Below are positions 35,878 through 45,006 of a stretch of 64,000 bases of DNA, in pieces. The stretch covers positions 30,001 through 94,000 of the forward strand of contig CAZBDU010000009.1 in the NCBI GenBank assembly GCA_964490725.1, in the 5' to 3' direction. The DNA is from CAZBDU01 sp964490725. GTDB taxonomy: Bacteria; Spirochaetota; Spirochaetia; SZUA-6; DRHE01. The position numbers and the translations under genes are program-made. The notes under the pieces are model-generated. The model worked only from the letters and a program-made list of their open reading frames with translations. It was not told where the DNA came from and did no database searches. Each line of letters starts with the position of its first letter. Within the stretch, counting starts at the first letter, position 1.

Positions 35878-36016
35878 TCGGCCCTGCAACCGTACGCTTC
35901 GTACCGGACAGGACGCAGGCCGGCCGTCAGTGCGTATCTGTTTCCCAAGGAAGGAGATATCAGATTTGACCTGGATGGCATGGCGCTTGCTTGCAGGCTA
36001 CCGAGGAGGGACGAAG

Positions 36017-38689
36017 ATGAAAGCCTTTCGTGCGATTCTCCCGGCTCTCTGCCTCATCGCCTGTCTGGGCTGCGCAACAGCGCCCGCCAAGAGAGAAGGC
36101 CGTTCACCGTCGCAGCTCTTTGAGGCGATTCGAGAGAGGAACGTCTTGCTGGCGGCGGAGATTCTCGATGAAGGAACCGGCGTGGATGCAGTCGATGCCG
36201 AGGGGTGGACGGCTTTGATGCGGGCAGCGCAGCACGGCTGTCCGGAGATCGCGCGCATGCTGATCGAAGCCGGGGCGGACATCGGCGCAACCCTGGATGA
36301 CGGCTTCACGGCGCTCATGCTGGCGTGCGAGTTCGGCGCCGCGGATGTGGCCAGGCTGCTGATCGAATCGGGGGCTGACCTGGAAAGCAGGGACAGGAAC
36401 GGCTTCACGGCGCTCATGGCGGCAGCGCAGTTCGGCAACGCCGGGATTGTCCGATTGCTGATCCACAAGGGAGCCGACTGCAACGCCGGCAGCAAAGAAG
36501 GGGCTACAGCCCTGATGTCGGCCTCGGCAATGGGAAATACCGATGCCGCTCAACTGCTCATAGACTCGGGGGCGGATGTGGACGCGAAGACCTCGAGTGG
36601 AGATACTGCACTGATCCTCGCAGCGGAGAAGGGACATCTGGCTGCTGTCCGGTTGCTCGTTGCCTCAGGTGCGGATATCGATGCGCAGGACAGCAAGGGC
36701 GCTACGGCCGCAATGCGCGCCTTGATCGAAGGAAGCCCACAGATCGCCAGAGTCCTCATCGAGTCGGGAGCGGATGTCAACCTTCGGGCCAACGAGGGCC
36801 ACACACTTCTGATGGGGGCGTCTGCATGCGGGCAGGCCGATATCGCGCGGCTGCTCATCGACAGGGGCGCAGAGATCGACGCCGAGAATGAGCAGGGCAA
36901 CACGGCGCTGATGTTCGCCTCGACAGAGGGAGAACAGGAGGTCGTGAGGCTTCTCATCGAGTCGGGAGCGGATGTCAACTCGAGCAACAACGCCAGAGCC
37001 ACCGCACTGATATCAGCCGCGGCCGAGGGGCACATGGAAATCGTGGAGCTTCTGGTTGCCGCCGGTGCGGATGTCGACGCCCAGACCGAGCAGGGCGCCA
37101 CGGCGTTCGCGGCGGCGGTGGGGCAGGGACATGAGGAGATCGCCCGGCTTCTCATCGAGGCAGGCATGGATGTCCAGGCTAGAAACACCGACGGAGCCAC
37201 CCGACTGATGACGGCATCTGCCGAGGGACAGCTGGCAGCTGTCGAGCTGCTCATCAAGGCGGGAGCCGACGTGCAGGGCCGGGACCATGCGGGCAACACC
37301 GCCCTGATCGCAGCGGTGCGATGCGGGCAGGTTGCGGTTGCCCGGCTGCTCATGGAGAATGGAGCGGATGTGAACGGCAGGAACAACACAGGAGCAACAG
37401 CATTGATGGCCGCGTCCGCGAACAACTATCTGGAGGCAGCCCGCCTGCTGATGGAGGCGAAAGCGGACGTCGACGCCCAAACCAACGACGGATTCACAGC
37501 GTTGATGTTTGCCTCGTTCCAGGGGCACTCGGATGTCGTGCGCTTGCTGACGGCCGGCGGCGCCGATGTCAACGCTCGGTGCCGTCAAGGACTGACAGCG
37601 CTCGTCTTTGCGCTGGCACAGGGACACACGGACGTCGTTCAGATGCTCATCGAAGCCGGGGCGGATGCGACCGAAGATGACGCCCAGGTATTCTATCTTC
37701 AGGGGATCGACAAGGCGAATGCGGGAGACTATGCGGGAGCCATAGAGGAGTACGACAAATCGATTGCGATCAATCCACGTTCGGCCGAAGCGTACTACGA
37801 TCGAGGGACCGCCAAGAGATTCTCGCGTGATTTCGAGGGGGCCATAGAGGACTACACGAAGGCAATCGAGCTGGATCCCGATCACGCGGCGGCGTACCAC
37901 CAGCGAGGAATCGCGAGGGGATCAAGAGGGGATTTCCAGGGGGCAATCGAGGACTTCACAAGGGCAATACGGCTCAACCCCGAAATCCCCGGCGTGTATT
38001 TCCATCGGGGCACAGCTCTGCACTTGAGTGGAGACTACCAGGGAGGGATGCAAGACTACGCGAGGGCGATCGAGCTGGACCCAGATAATGCCGACATCTA
38101 TTTCGCGCGAGGCGGCTTCCAGAGCAAGTCCGGAGAATATGAAGGAGCCGTCAAAGACTTTGCCCGGGTGGTGGAGCTTTCACCGGACAATGCCCGCGCA
38201 CACAACATGCTGGGATGGGTCCATATCAAGATGAAGCAGTACCGGAATGCCGTGTCAGACCTCAACAAAGCGCTCTCCATCGAGGAAGGCGCGGCCTACT
38301 ATGACACGAGGGCCTGGGCGCACTTCTATCTTGACAAGCTGGAGGAAGCCTACCTCGATGCCCGGTCCGCACTGGAGCTGGATCCGGAAGCGTACAACTC
38401 CATCGCGCTGCTCTATCGCATCGGGGTCAAGCGCGGCAAAGAGGAGGAAGCACTGCAGTCTTTGAAGGGCTATCTTGCGGAGCGTCGAGGGAGGGACATC
38501 GCCGACAGCTACTATCTGATATTGAGGTATTTCGCCGGGGAGGTCACGCTTCAGGAATTGCAGAACAGCCCCGACTGGGATGACCTGAGAGTCGCACTGG
38601 AGCTGCACGTGAGCGAATGGGTGGGGACCGAATGCCAGACAAACTCGCGGTCTGACCTGGGACGGAACCCGCCAGCGTTCGGCGCATAG
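36017..38689 (+). CDS. Lipoprotein with ankyrin repeats followed by TPRs
   Basis: This 890-aa protein has a lipobox-like signal sequence (LCLIACLGC), then a capping repeat and about fifteen consecutive 33-residue ankyrin repeats (consensus G-T-ALM-A---G---VARLLIESGADV), ending near residue 560. About seven TPR units follow (AYYDRGTAKRFSRDFEGAIE is one). Both repeat types are protein-interaction scaffolds, so it should be an envelope hub. The ATG at 36017 has GAGGAGGG just upstream; the frame is open for another 600 bases, but that crosses the divergent gene. Its partners may be the adjacent lipoproteins. Confidence 0.85.
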   Translation: MKAFRAILPALCLIACLGCATAPAKREGRSPSQLFEAIRERNVLLAAEILDEGTGVDAVDAEGWTALMRAAQHGCPEIARMLIEAGADIGATLDDGFTALMLACEFGAADVARLLIESGADLESRDRNGFTALMAAAQFGNAGIVRLLIHKGADCNAGSKEGATALMSASAMGNTDAAQLLIDSGADVDAKTSSGDTALILAAEKGHLAAVRLLVASGADIDAQDSKGATAAMRALIEGSPQIARVLIESGADVNLRANEGHTLLMGASACGQADIARLLIDRGAEIDAENEQGNTALMFASTEGEQEVVRLLIESGADVNSSNNARATALISAAAEGHMEIVELLVAAGADVDAQTEQGATAFAAAVGQGHEEIARLLIEAGMDVQARNTDGATRLMTASAEGQLAAVELLIKAGADVQGRDHAGNTALIAAVRCGQVAVARLLMENGADVNGRNNTGATALMAASANNYLEAARLLMEAKADVDAQTNDGFTALMFASFQGHSDVVRLLTAGGADVNARCRQGLTALVFALAQGHTDVVQMLIEAGADATEDDAQVFYLQGIDKANAGDYAGAIEEYDKSIAINPRSAEAYYDRGTAKRFSRDFEGAIEDYTKAIELDPDHAAAYHQRGIARGSRGDFQGAIEDFTRAIRLNPEIPGVYFHRGTALHLSGDYQGGMQDYARAIELDPDNADIYFARGGFQSKSGEYEGAVKDFARVVELSPDNARAHNMLGWVHIKMKQYRNAVSDLNKALSIEEGAAYYDTRAWAHFYLDKLEEAYLDARSALELDPEAYNSIALLYRIGVKRGKEEEALQSLKGYLAERRGRDIADSYYLILRYFAGEVTLQELQNSPDWDDLRVALELHVSEWVGTECQTNSRSDLGRNPPAFGA

Positions 38690-38722
38690 CCCTTCATGAC
38701 TGCGATTAGGGAAAGGTCAATC

Positions 38723-39238
38723 ATGAAGATCCGATCACAAGCATGGGTCTGGACCCTTGTTCTGCTTGCCCTGACTATTGTCGCCGGCTGCGCAACAACA
38801 ACGCAAACGACAACGACAAGCGATCATCCCATGGTCATGAAGCGAGAGATCGAGCTCCAGGGCAGGAAATCCAGTCTCTATCGGTTGGCGAATGAGTGGA
38901 TGGAGAAGACTCTCATCGCTGAAGATGAAGGTATTGAGTATCGAAACGAAGAGGAGGGGGTCCTCGTCGGACGGGGCGTGACAACGCAGCAAAGCCGCGG
39001 TGTCTGGGATGCCGTCTTTGAGTTCCCCTATGAGCTCGCCGTTCACCTCAAGGATGGCATGGCGGTAGCCACGATCACGGTCGGCTACGGTAAAGCCTGG
39101 ATTCAAGAGAGCATGATGGTGATAACCGAGCCTCATTTGATGGCGCGCGCCGACTATGAGCGGTTGAAGGCTCAGTTCATCTCCATGATGGACCGTCTGG
39201 CCTCCTACATGAGAAAAGGAATCGTTGCCATGGAGTAG
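38723..39238 (+). CDS. Lipoprotein, possibly DUF4468-like
   Basis: This 171-aa protein has a lipobox (LTIVAGC) after MKIRSQAWVWTLVLLAL. The body (MKREIELQGRKSSLYRLANE, VWDAVFEFPYELAVHLKDGM, TVGYGKAWIQESMMVITEP) resembles the TBP-fold DUF4468 pattern from memory. I use the internal ATG at 38723, with AAAGG nearby. It follows the ankyrin-TPR gene by 33 bases and is likely co-transcribed with it. Confidence 0.65.
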   Translation: MKIRSQAWVWTLVLLALTIVAGCATTTQTTTTSDHPMVMKREIELQGRKSSLYRLANEWMEKTLIAEDEGIEYRNEEEGVLVGRGVTTQQSRGVWDAVFEFPYELAVHLKDGMAVATITVGYGKAWIQESMMVITEPHLMARADYERLKAQFISMMDRLASYMRKGIVAME

Positions 39239-39544
39239 GAATACAACTTGCCGGGGCCAAGACCGGAGATCACATGGACGACGGCGCGGTGGACGGCTAT
39301 CCTTTCCCGGATTTGCGCTCGGCTCCATGTAGGACTGTGATATACTGATCGCCGGAGCCGTGTGTCCGCAGTTCACCGTTGGAATCAGCTCTTCCCTGAA
39401 GCGGTTGCAGGCCGGGCCTGCACAGAGCCTGAGCCGCCTCTCGCCGTCGACCAGCAACAGCCAACGTAGAAACGACTGAATCGCGCCCGATCGGACAGGA
39501 GCACAGGCCGGGGCAAGAAGCAATGACCTGAGTGGGTAGACAGC
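39239..39544. other. Intergenic region upstream of the C39-TPR gene
   Basis: This 306-base gap has no gene. It contains TATACT (39341-39346), a good -10 candidate without a clear -35. That hexamer is flanked by the inverted repeat CGGCTCC (39320-39326) and GGAGCCG (39354-39360), which could be an operator or a leader hairpin. Confidence 0.35.
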
Positions 39545-42500
39545 ATGACTGAGGTGTCGAGTGAACGAATCGCCAAGATCGAAGAGCAACTCGACAGAGG
39601 CTTGTTCCTGCGGGCCTATGAAGAAAGCCGACGAATCGGTCCGATAGCCGAATGGTCCGGAGCCGATGCCTGCATCTGTGCTGGACGGCTGGCATTCAAC
39701 CTCGGCGGCCAGAAGCTTTCTCACATCCTCTTCCGGAGAACGCACAGGCGATATCCTGAGTCTCTGAAAGCGTACATGTACGAGCTTCAACGGATCCATG
39801 ACTCGTACGGACCCGTGGCCGCTTTGCGGTTCCTGCAGACGGTTCCGGCGCCGACAAACGGCTCACAGCCGGACAGGCTGCACCTGCTGATCGCCAAGTC
39901 CTTCTTGTTCGCCAGATTCCGCGACTTTGCCACTGCGGATCGCTTCCTGAGGGCGGCAGAAAAGATAGATCCACATGCCCGCTCGCTCTTGCTGCAACGA
40001 AGCGTCCTGGCCATGCTGGCGGACAGGTACAAGCTGGCACTCACACACTGTAGAGAGCTGGTGCACAGGCATCCCGAATTCGTGGCCGGCGCCGCGCAAT
40101 ACGCCCGTCTGCTGTTGCTTCGAAACAACCATTCCGGGGCGCTCGCGTTCCTGCTGGAAAACGCAGGTCGATTCGAGTGCTATCAGCTGTACATACTGAT
40201 CGTCCAGATCCTCCTGGAGTGTGAAGAGTTCGGCGAGTGCGCCTCCTGCCTTGCTGAAATCGCCCGGCTGGCTCCACTGAAAGAGAAGTCGCTGGAGAAG
40301 TGGGTCAGGAGCGTAGAGTTTCGGGTGGCCTATTGCACGGGAGATTTCGAAAAAGCAGTCCAGATCGCCAGGACAGGCCAGGATAGGAACGCCCCGGAAT
40401 ATCTGCGCATCTTGTCGTCGGAGACATCGGCGAAGAGAATCCGTCTGAACGTTCCATATGTGCGACAGCATCACGACACCTGCGCCCCGGCAACGCTTTC
40501 CGCGCTCACCGGCTATTGGGGACGGCAGATCTCCCACGACAGAATCGTGGAATCCATCTGCTACGCCGGCACGCCGCCGCACAGAATCCGCGAGTGGGCA
40601 GCCGAGAACGGCTGGTTCCTGAGCGAGTTCACCCTTACCTGGGAGGCAGCCCGCAGACTCGTGGACCTGAAGATGCCGTTCGCAGTAGAGGTGGCCGAAC
40701 CGACGGGTCGCCATCTCCACGCTGTGATCGGCTATGACGAAATCAGCAGAACCCTCCTTATCAGGGATCCATCGGTCTACTTCACACTGGAAGTAGATGC
40801 AGACAAGTATCTGAAACGGTACGCGGGCAGTGGACCCAGGGCGTCGGTGCTGGCGCCTGCGGAGAAGAAGGATCTGGCGCAGCAAATCAAGCTGCCCCAC
40901 GCCAGGTTGTATGACCTGCTGTTCGGAATACGGAAATCCCTTTCCCGCTACGACCACAGGCAGGCTCTCAAGCTGCTCCGGCAGCTGAAGACGAAGCATC
41001 CCTACTGTCATGTGACTTCGGATGGACTCATGGCCATGGCTGCGTACGACCGGAGCACGACCAGTATGCGAAGAGCCCTGGAACGACATCGCGAGATCTA
41101 TCCGTACGACCACACAGCGCTTTTTCATTTGCTTGCCTGCTACAGCGAGTTGGGAATGGTAGAGGCAAGACAGTCCAGCCTGAGAGAACAGTGCAATACA
41201 GACGTTCATCCCGTGTTCTTCCGAGAGCGAGCCCGCGATCTGATCGGGCGCGAGCCCGAGACACGGGAAGCCTGCTACTGGCTGCGGAGAGCGGCGCGGG
41301 CTCAACCCGTGGATCCGGAGTGTCTCAAGCTGTACGGGGATTTTCTCTGGGCGCGGAGGGAGTTCGAACAGGCCCGACTGTTCTACCGCCTGGCGGTAAC
41401 GGTGGAGGACAAGTTTGAGGTCTACATCCCTGCCTACCTGGCTGCTTCCCGGCACGTGAAGAAACCCGACGAGGTGATCGAACTGCTGAAGGAGCGGGTT
41501 TCCCGTCACGGCAGCAAGTCGAGCGGTCCGCTCATGAGTCTCATCACCGCGTATGTTGACATGGATCAGGTGGATACGGGTCTTGAAGCTCTCAGGTCCG
41601 GGCTCAGGAGCACCCCTGGGGACGGCGAGCTTCTGGCTTTCGCCGCGCAAACGTGGGCGGCCTACGGCCGGTTGGACAAAGCACGGTCCTGTCTGGCGGC
41701 GTCCAAGAAAGCAGCCGAACGCATACGCTGGTACAGGACGGCTGCGATTGTGGAGAACTATTCCGGGAACAAGAAGGAATCGCTGAAGTTCTGGCAGGCC
41801 ATCTTGAACATCGAGCCGGCAAATGTAGAAGCCCACACATCCGTGTCCGCGCTGCTTCATGAAACCAAAGGACCTTCCGCAGCCGTCGAGCACCTTGCCA
41901 GGGCCTGCCGGCAGTTTCCGCACCACATCGAGCTGAACCGGTTGTGGCTCTCCCGGCTTGCCGAGCAGGACGTTGCCCAGATGGAGGAGGTTGCCTTGCG
42001 TTTGCTGGAGGTACATCCGGCGGAAACGTGGGTGCACCGGGCGCTTGGAATGGCGGTGGATCGCCGTGGACAACATGAAGCTGCAGAACGGTATCTGAAA
42101 GAAGCGCTTCGAATCGAGCCGCACAGCCCCGAGAACCACTGCGCTCTGGGAGTGCTGTACTTCGCGCGGGGAAAGACAGAGGGAGCACGAAGGGCGTTCC
42201 AGAAGTCTCTGGCGCTGAGAGTCGATACAACGGATGCGATCAAGGGGTTGTTCTCCCTGGCGCGGAGTGCAGAGGAGAGGATCGCGGCAGCCGAGTTTGT
42301 ACGAGCCAGACTGGTCGAACAAACCACGAACGGAGAAGGCCTGGCCGCCTTCTACGAAATCGCCAAGTCAACGGTGGATCCCGATGCCATGCTGGCGATC
42401 TTGCGGGAGGCCAACAGAGAGCGTCCCGATTTGTGGCGGACCTGGTCAACCCTGGCGGCACACTATGTCGCCATGGACGCATTGGATGAGGCCGAGGCAT

Positions 42501-43237
42501 GTGCGAAGCAGGGGTGCGATCGCTTTCCTCTCCTGTCTTCCATGTGGATGTGTCGGGCCGAAGTCCACCTGCTCCAAGGTGAGGTCGAGAAAGAGAGAAA
42601 GGCGGTGGAGACCGCCCACGAGCTCATGCCTCCGTGGCCGGTGCCGTCACAGCGCCTCTGTGTTCTATATGCACTGGATGGTCAACTTGAGAAAGCCGCG
42701 CTGTTAATCAGAAACGCCTGCGCCCACGCACCGCTGGACCTGGTGAATCACGGTATGTATGCGCACGTGCTTCATGTTCAGAATCGCGACAAAGAAGCGT
42801 GCCGGGAACTGACGCGGGCTCTGTATCTGGACCCATCCTATGACTGGGCCTGGAATCTCCTCCAGTCCCTGTGCATCCAGGAAGGGGAAGAGGAGCGTCC
42901 AGCCGTTCTCATCCGGAAGTTGCTCCGGGAAAGACCCAACGAGCCACTGTTGGAGCTCCGACTGGTGGAGCACTGGCTGATCAGAGAGTACTACGACTAC
43001 GCAGAGTCCGCCCTCAGGAAGCTCATCAGGAAGGCCCCGCAGTTCGCACCCGCCTACGATCTGCTGGCCAGAATCCACGGCTGGAAGGGTGAACCTGACA
43101 AGGCGATCGAGGTCTGCACACCCGAAGGATTCGACCCTGTACCTCTGCTTCTCCAGGTCCGGCGGGCGAGTATTCTGGTCGAGAAGAACGACTATGAGCC
43201 AAGGATGCACGCTGGTAAGGAGTCAAGAAGTCTATGA
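39545..43237 (+). CDS. Large TPR protein with embedded C39-like cysteine peptidase domain
   Basis: This 1230-aa protein has no signal peptide. TPR-like helices fill about residues 1-290. A C39-like papain-fold peptidase follows, at about 303-415, with Gln308, Cys313 (DTCAPATLSAL), His392 (RHLHAVIGYDE) and Asp408 (LLIRDPS), so the triad looks intact. Residues about 440-1220 are again TPR units (for example HRALGMAVDRRGQHEAAERY). C39 domains normally cut double-glycine leaders from peptide bacteriocins as part of an ABC exporter; here none is linked. A cytoplasmic scaffold protease is inferred. The last residues may be altered by a frame change (see findings). Confidence 0.85.
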   Translation: MTEVSSERIAKIEEQLDRGLFLRAYEESRRIGPIAEWSGADACICAGRLAFNLGGQKLSHILFRRTHRRYPESLKAYMYELQRIHDSYGPVAALRFLQTVPAPTNGSQPDRLHLLIAKSFLFARFRDFATADRFLRAAEKIDPHARSLLLQRSVLAMLADRYKLALTHCRELVHRHPEFVAGAAQYARLLLLRNNHSGALAFLLENAGRFECYQLYILIVQILLECEEFGECASCLAEIARLAPLKEKSLEKWVRSVEFRVAYCTGDFEKAVQIARTGQDRNAPEYLRILSSETSAKRIRLNVPYVRQHHDTCAPATLSALTGYWGRQISHDRIVESICYAGTPPHRIREWAAENGWFLSEFTLTWEAARRLVDLKMPFAVEVAEPTGRHLHAVIGYDEISRTLLIRDPSVYFTLEVDADKYLKRYAGSGPRASVLAPAEKKDLAQQIKLPHARLYDLLFGIRKSLSRYDHRQALKLLRQLKTKHPYCHVTSDGLMAMAAYDRSTTSMRRALERHREIYPYDHTALFHLLACYSELGMVEARQSSLREQCNTDVHPVFFRERARDLIGREPETREACYWLRRAARAQPVDPECLKLYGDFLWARREFEQARLFYRLAVTVEDKFEVYIPAYLAASRHVKKPDEVIELLKERVSRHGSKSSGPLMSLITAYVDMDQVDTGLEALRSGLRSTPGDGELLAFAAQTWAAYGRLDKARSCLAASKKAAERIRWYRTAAIVENYSGNKKESLKFWQAILNIEPANVEAHTSVSALLHETKGPSAAVEHLARACRQFPHHIELNRLWLSRLAEQDVAQMEEVALRLLEVHPAETWVHRALGMAVDRRGQHEAAERYLKEALRIEPHSPENHCALGVLYFARGKTEGARRAFQKSLALRVDTTDAIKGLFSLARSAEERIAAAEFVRARLVEQTTNGEGLAAFYEIAKSTVDPDAMLAILREANRERPDLWRTWSTLAAHYVAMDALDEAEACAKQGCDRFPLLSSMWMCRAEVHLLQGEVEKERKAVETAHELMPPWPVPSQRLCVLYALDGQLEKAALLIRNACAHAPLDLVNHGMYAHVLHVQNRDKEACRELTRALYLDPSYDWAWNLLQSLCIQEGEEERPAVLIRKLLRERPNEPLLELRLVEHWLIREYYDYAESALRKLIRKAPQFAPAYDLLARIHGWKGEPDKAIEVCTPEGFDPVPLLLQVRRASILVEKNDYEPRMHAGKESRSL

Positions 43238-43375
43238 GAAGGTGGCTATGACACTTGAAGGTGCAGGAATCGGAGTGGGGAAAGGATTTGACGTCCAGAT
43301 CGTCGAAGCAAGCAGTTTGTTCGCAACTCCCTAGTGCATTGTCGTCGGCATCCGCGATAGCAATCGAGGTACACT

Positions 43376-44209
43376 ATGGAAGTGGAACGCACGAAAGGTC
43401 TTCTTGGAATCATCAGTGTCCTGACGTTCGGATTCTGTTGTATGGCTGTATTCGCCCAGGCAGACAGCGGATTGCGCTATCGTACTTGGTACGGCTCGCT
43501 TCACGTGGCAGCTGTCCAGTTCTTCGAGCGAGGAGTCATGTGGATGGACATCTATGACGGACCCTGGACCGAGACTCCATACCGCATCGAATACGAGCAC
43601 GGAGTTCCTTTCCTCAGGTTCGGCGAGAACTTCGAGGGGAAGTGGTTGTTCTTGTATTCGCAGTATTTCGCCTTTGCCTGCAAGTCAGAGGACGAACAGT
43701 ACTTCGCCGCCACTAGCATAGGGCCAAAGAGATTCCATTACATCTTCCCTATGCAACCATCGGTGACATCGTTCTTGACCGAGGGTGAGACCAAATACGA
43801 TGCGGGCAACCTCGCGACGTTTGCACCCAGTCGTCCGTGGGTCGAGGGAGTGAAGGGCCCCGGAATTGGAGAGAAGATTATCGACAAGCACCCGCCGACA
43901 CTGGAGGATCCTTACCGTACAAGGGCACTGATCTTTTCAAATGGCTACGTCTCGTATGACAAGCCTTACCTCTACGAAAAGAACGCCCGCGTGAAGAAAT
44001 TACGTGTATACAATAGCCGCAACGAGTTCGACTTCGAGGTTGAGCTGGAGGACACGCCGAATCCGCAACTTATCGTTCTTCCTGTTGAGACTACTGAGGT
44101 CGTACTCGAGATACGCGAAGTGTATCCCGGCACACAGTGGGAGGATACATGCGTCAACTTCATCTGGAGGATCATGCAGGCGGTGTCACCAGTGTTCATG
44201 ACGAAGTAA
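43376..44209 (+). CDS. Secreted protein with NADase-type glycan-binding domain
   Basis: This 277-aa protein has a signal peptide (LLGIISVLTFGFCCMAVFAQ). From about residue 130 the text RPWVEGVKGPGIGEKI, IFSNGYVSYDKPYLYEKNAR, KKLRVYN, LEDTPNPQ and EIREVYPGTQWEDTCVNFI follows the pattern I know as the NADase-type glycan-binding domain (discoidin-like), common in spirochaete exported proteins. The first 120 residues are unique and may carry another role. It probably binds a surface or extracellular glycan. No catalytic motif is seen. Confidence 0.72.
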   Translation: MEVERTKGLLGIISVLTFGFCCMAVFAQADSGLRYRTWYGSLHVAAVQFFERGVMWMDIYDGPWTETPYRIEYEHGVPFLRFGENFEGKWLFLYSQYFAFACKSEDEQYFAATSIGPKRFHYIFPMQPSVTSFLTEGETKYDAGNLATFAPSRPWVEGVKGPGIGEKIIDKHPPTLEDPYRTRALIFSNGYVSYDKPYLYEKNARVKKLRVYNSRNEFDFEVELEDTPNPQLIVLPVETTEVVLEIREVYPGTQWEDTCVNFIWRIMQAVSPVFMTK

Positions 44210-44228
44210 CAGGGCAGGAGACATATAC

Positions 44229-45006
44229 TTGTTTGTCTTCCACGCGACGAAACTGGCGAACCAATTCGCTGGGGGCGCGAGGCCGTCCGAAGGGATGAGT
44301 TCAGGAGGCAGTGGCGACCACAGTGCGGAATGGTTCGGGGTCCGAACAACGCGGCTCGATGCTGGGTTTGCTCGCCGGTTCCATCAGCGCGGCGGCGAAG
44401 AGCTGAGGTACCTGGGGAACGATCTGCTGGGCTCATCTGCACTGGGAATCAGAGTCACTGCGGAGTTCATAGATCCCATGCCTTCCGGGTCCATGTTTTC
44501 GCTGAGGAGATGAGGAATGCTTGCACTGCTCATGGTCCAGTACCTGTATAACGGCGAAGGGCTTCGGTTCAAGAAGATCGAGGACGTCAACCGTGAAAAC
44601 GGCAGTACCTTGATCACATATACCATGTACTCCGGCAATGACATTCTTCTGCAAGACAAGCGGCGAAGCAGTCGACAAGTTCACGTACTCTTGGACGGCC
44701 GAGGCAGCCGGGACACACAGTCCTCAGCAGGGGGCGGACGGAGACCGGATCCAGCAACTTCCAAAAAGCACAGGGGAACGTACTCAAGGCGCTGGCGATG
44801 CCTATAACAGAGGCGTGGCAGTCAAAGGTGTCCGAAGCAATGAGCGCGCGAGGATACTCACAGGCAGCACAGAAAGAGATATTCAAGTTTGGCGGATCGG
44901 TGCTTGGCGTCATCGCCGGTTCTATCAGCGCGGCGGCCAAAGGCATCGAGATGCCGTCTGGGGCTTCGGTCCGATCTGGAGCAGTCCCGAGTGGGACGGG
45001 AGGTGG
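44229..45006 (+). pseudogene. Scrambled Rhs-repeat relics
   Basis: Rhs-type text appears in several frames with internal stops. LGLLAGSISAAAK (about 44373-44411) matches LGVIAGSISAAAKG at about 44900-44945. EELRYLGNDLLGSS (about 44400) matches EELRYVANDQVGS at 45050. YLYNGEGLRFKKIEDVNREN with TYTMYSGNDILLQ (44540-44660) is classic Rhs/YD text. The order suggests repeated recombination between Rhs copies, leaving no intact gene before 45007. Confidence 0.65.

Noticed and set aside
35426..36016. N-terminal extension of the ankyrin-TPR protein
   Set aside because: It crosses the divergent membrane protein gene and is low-complexity. A signal peptide starts at 36017.
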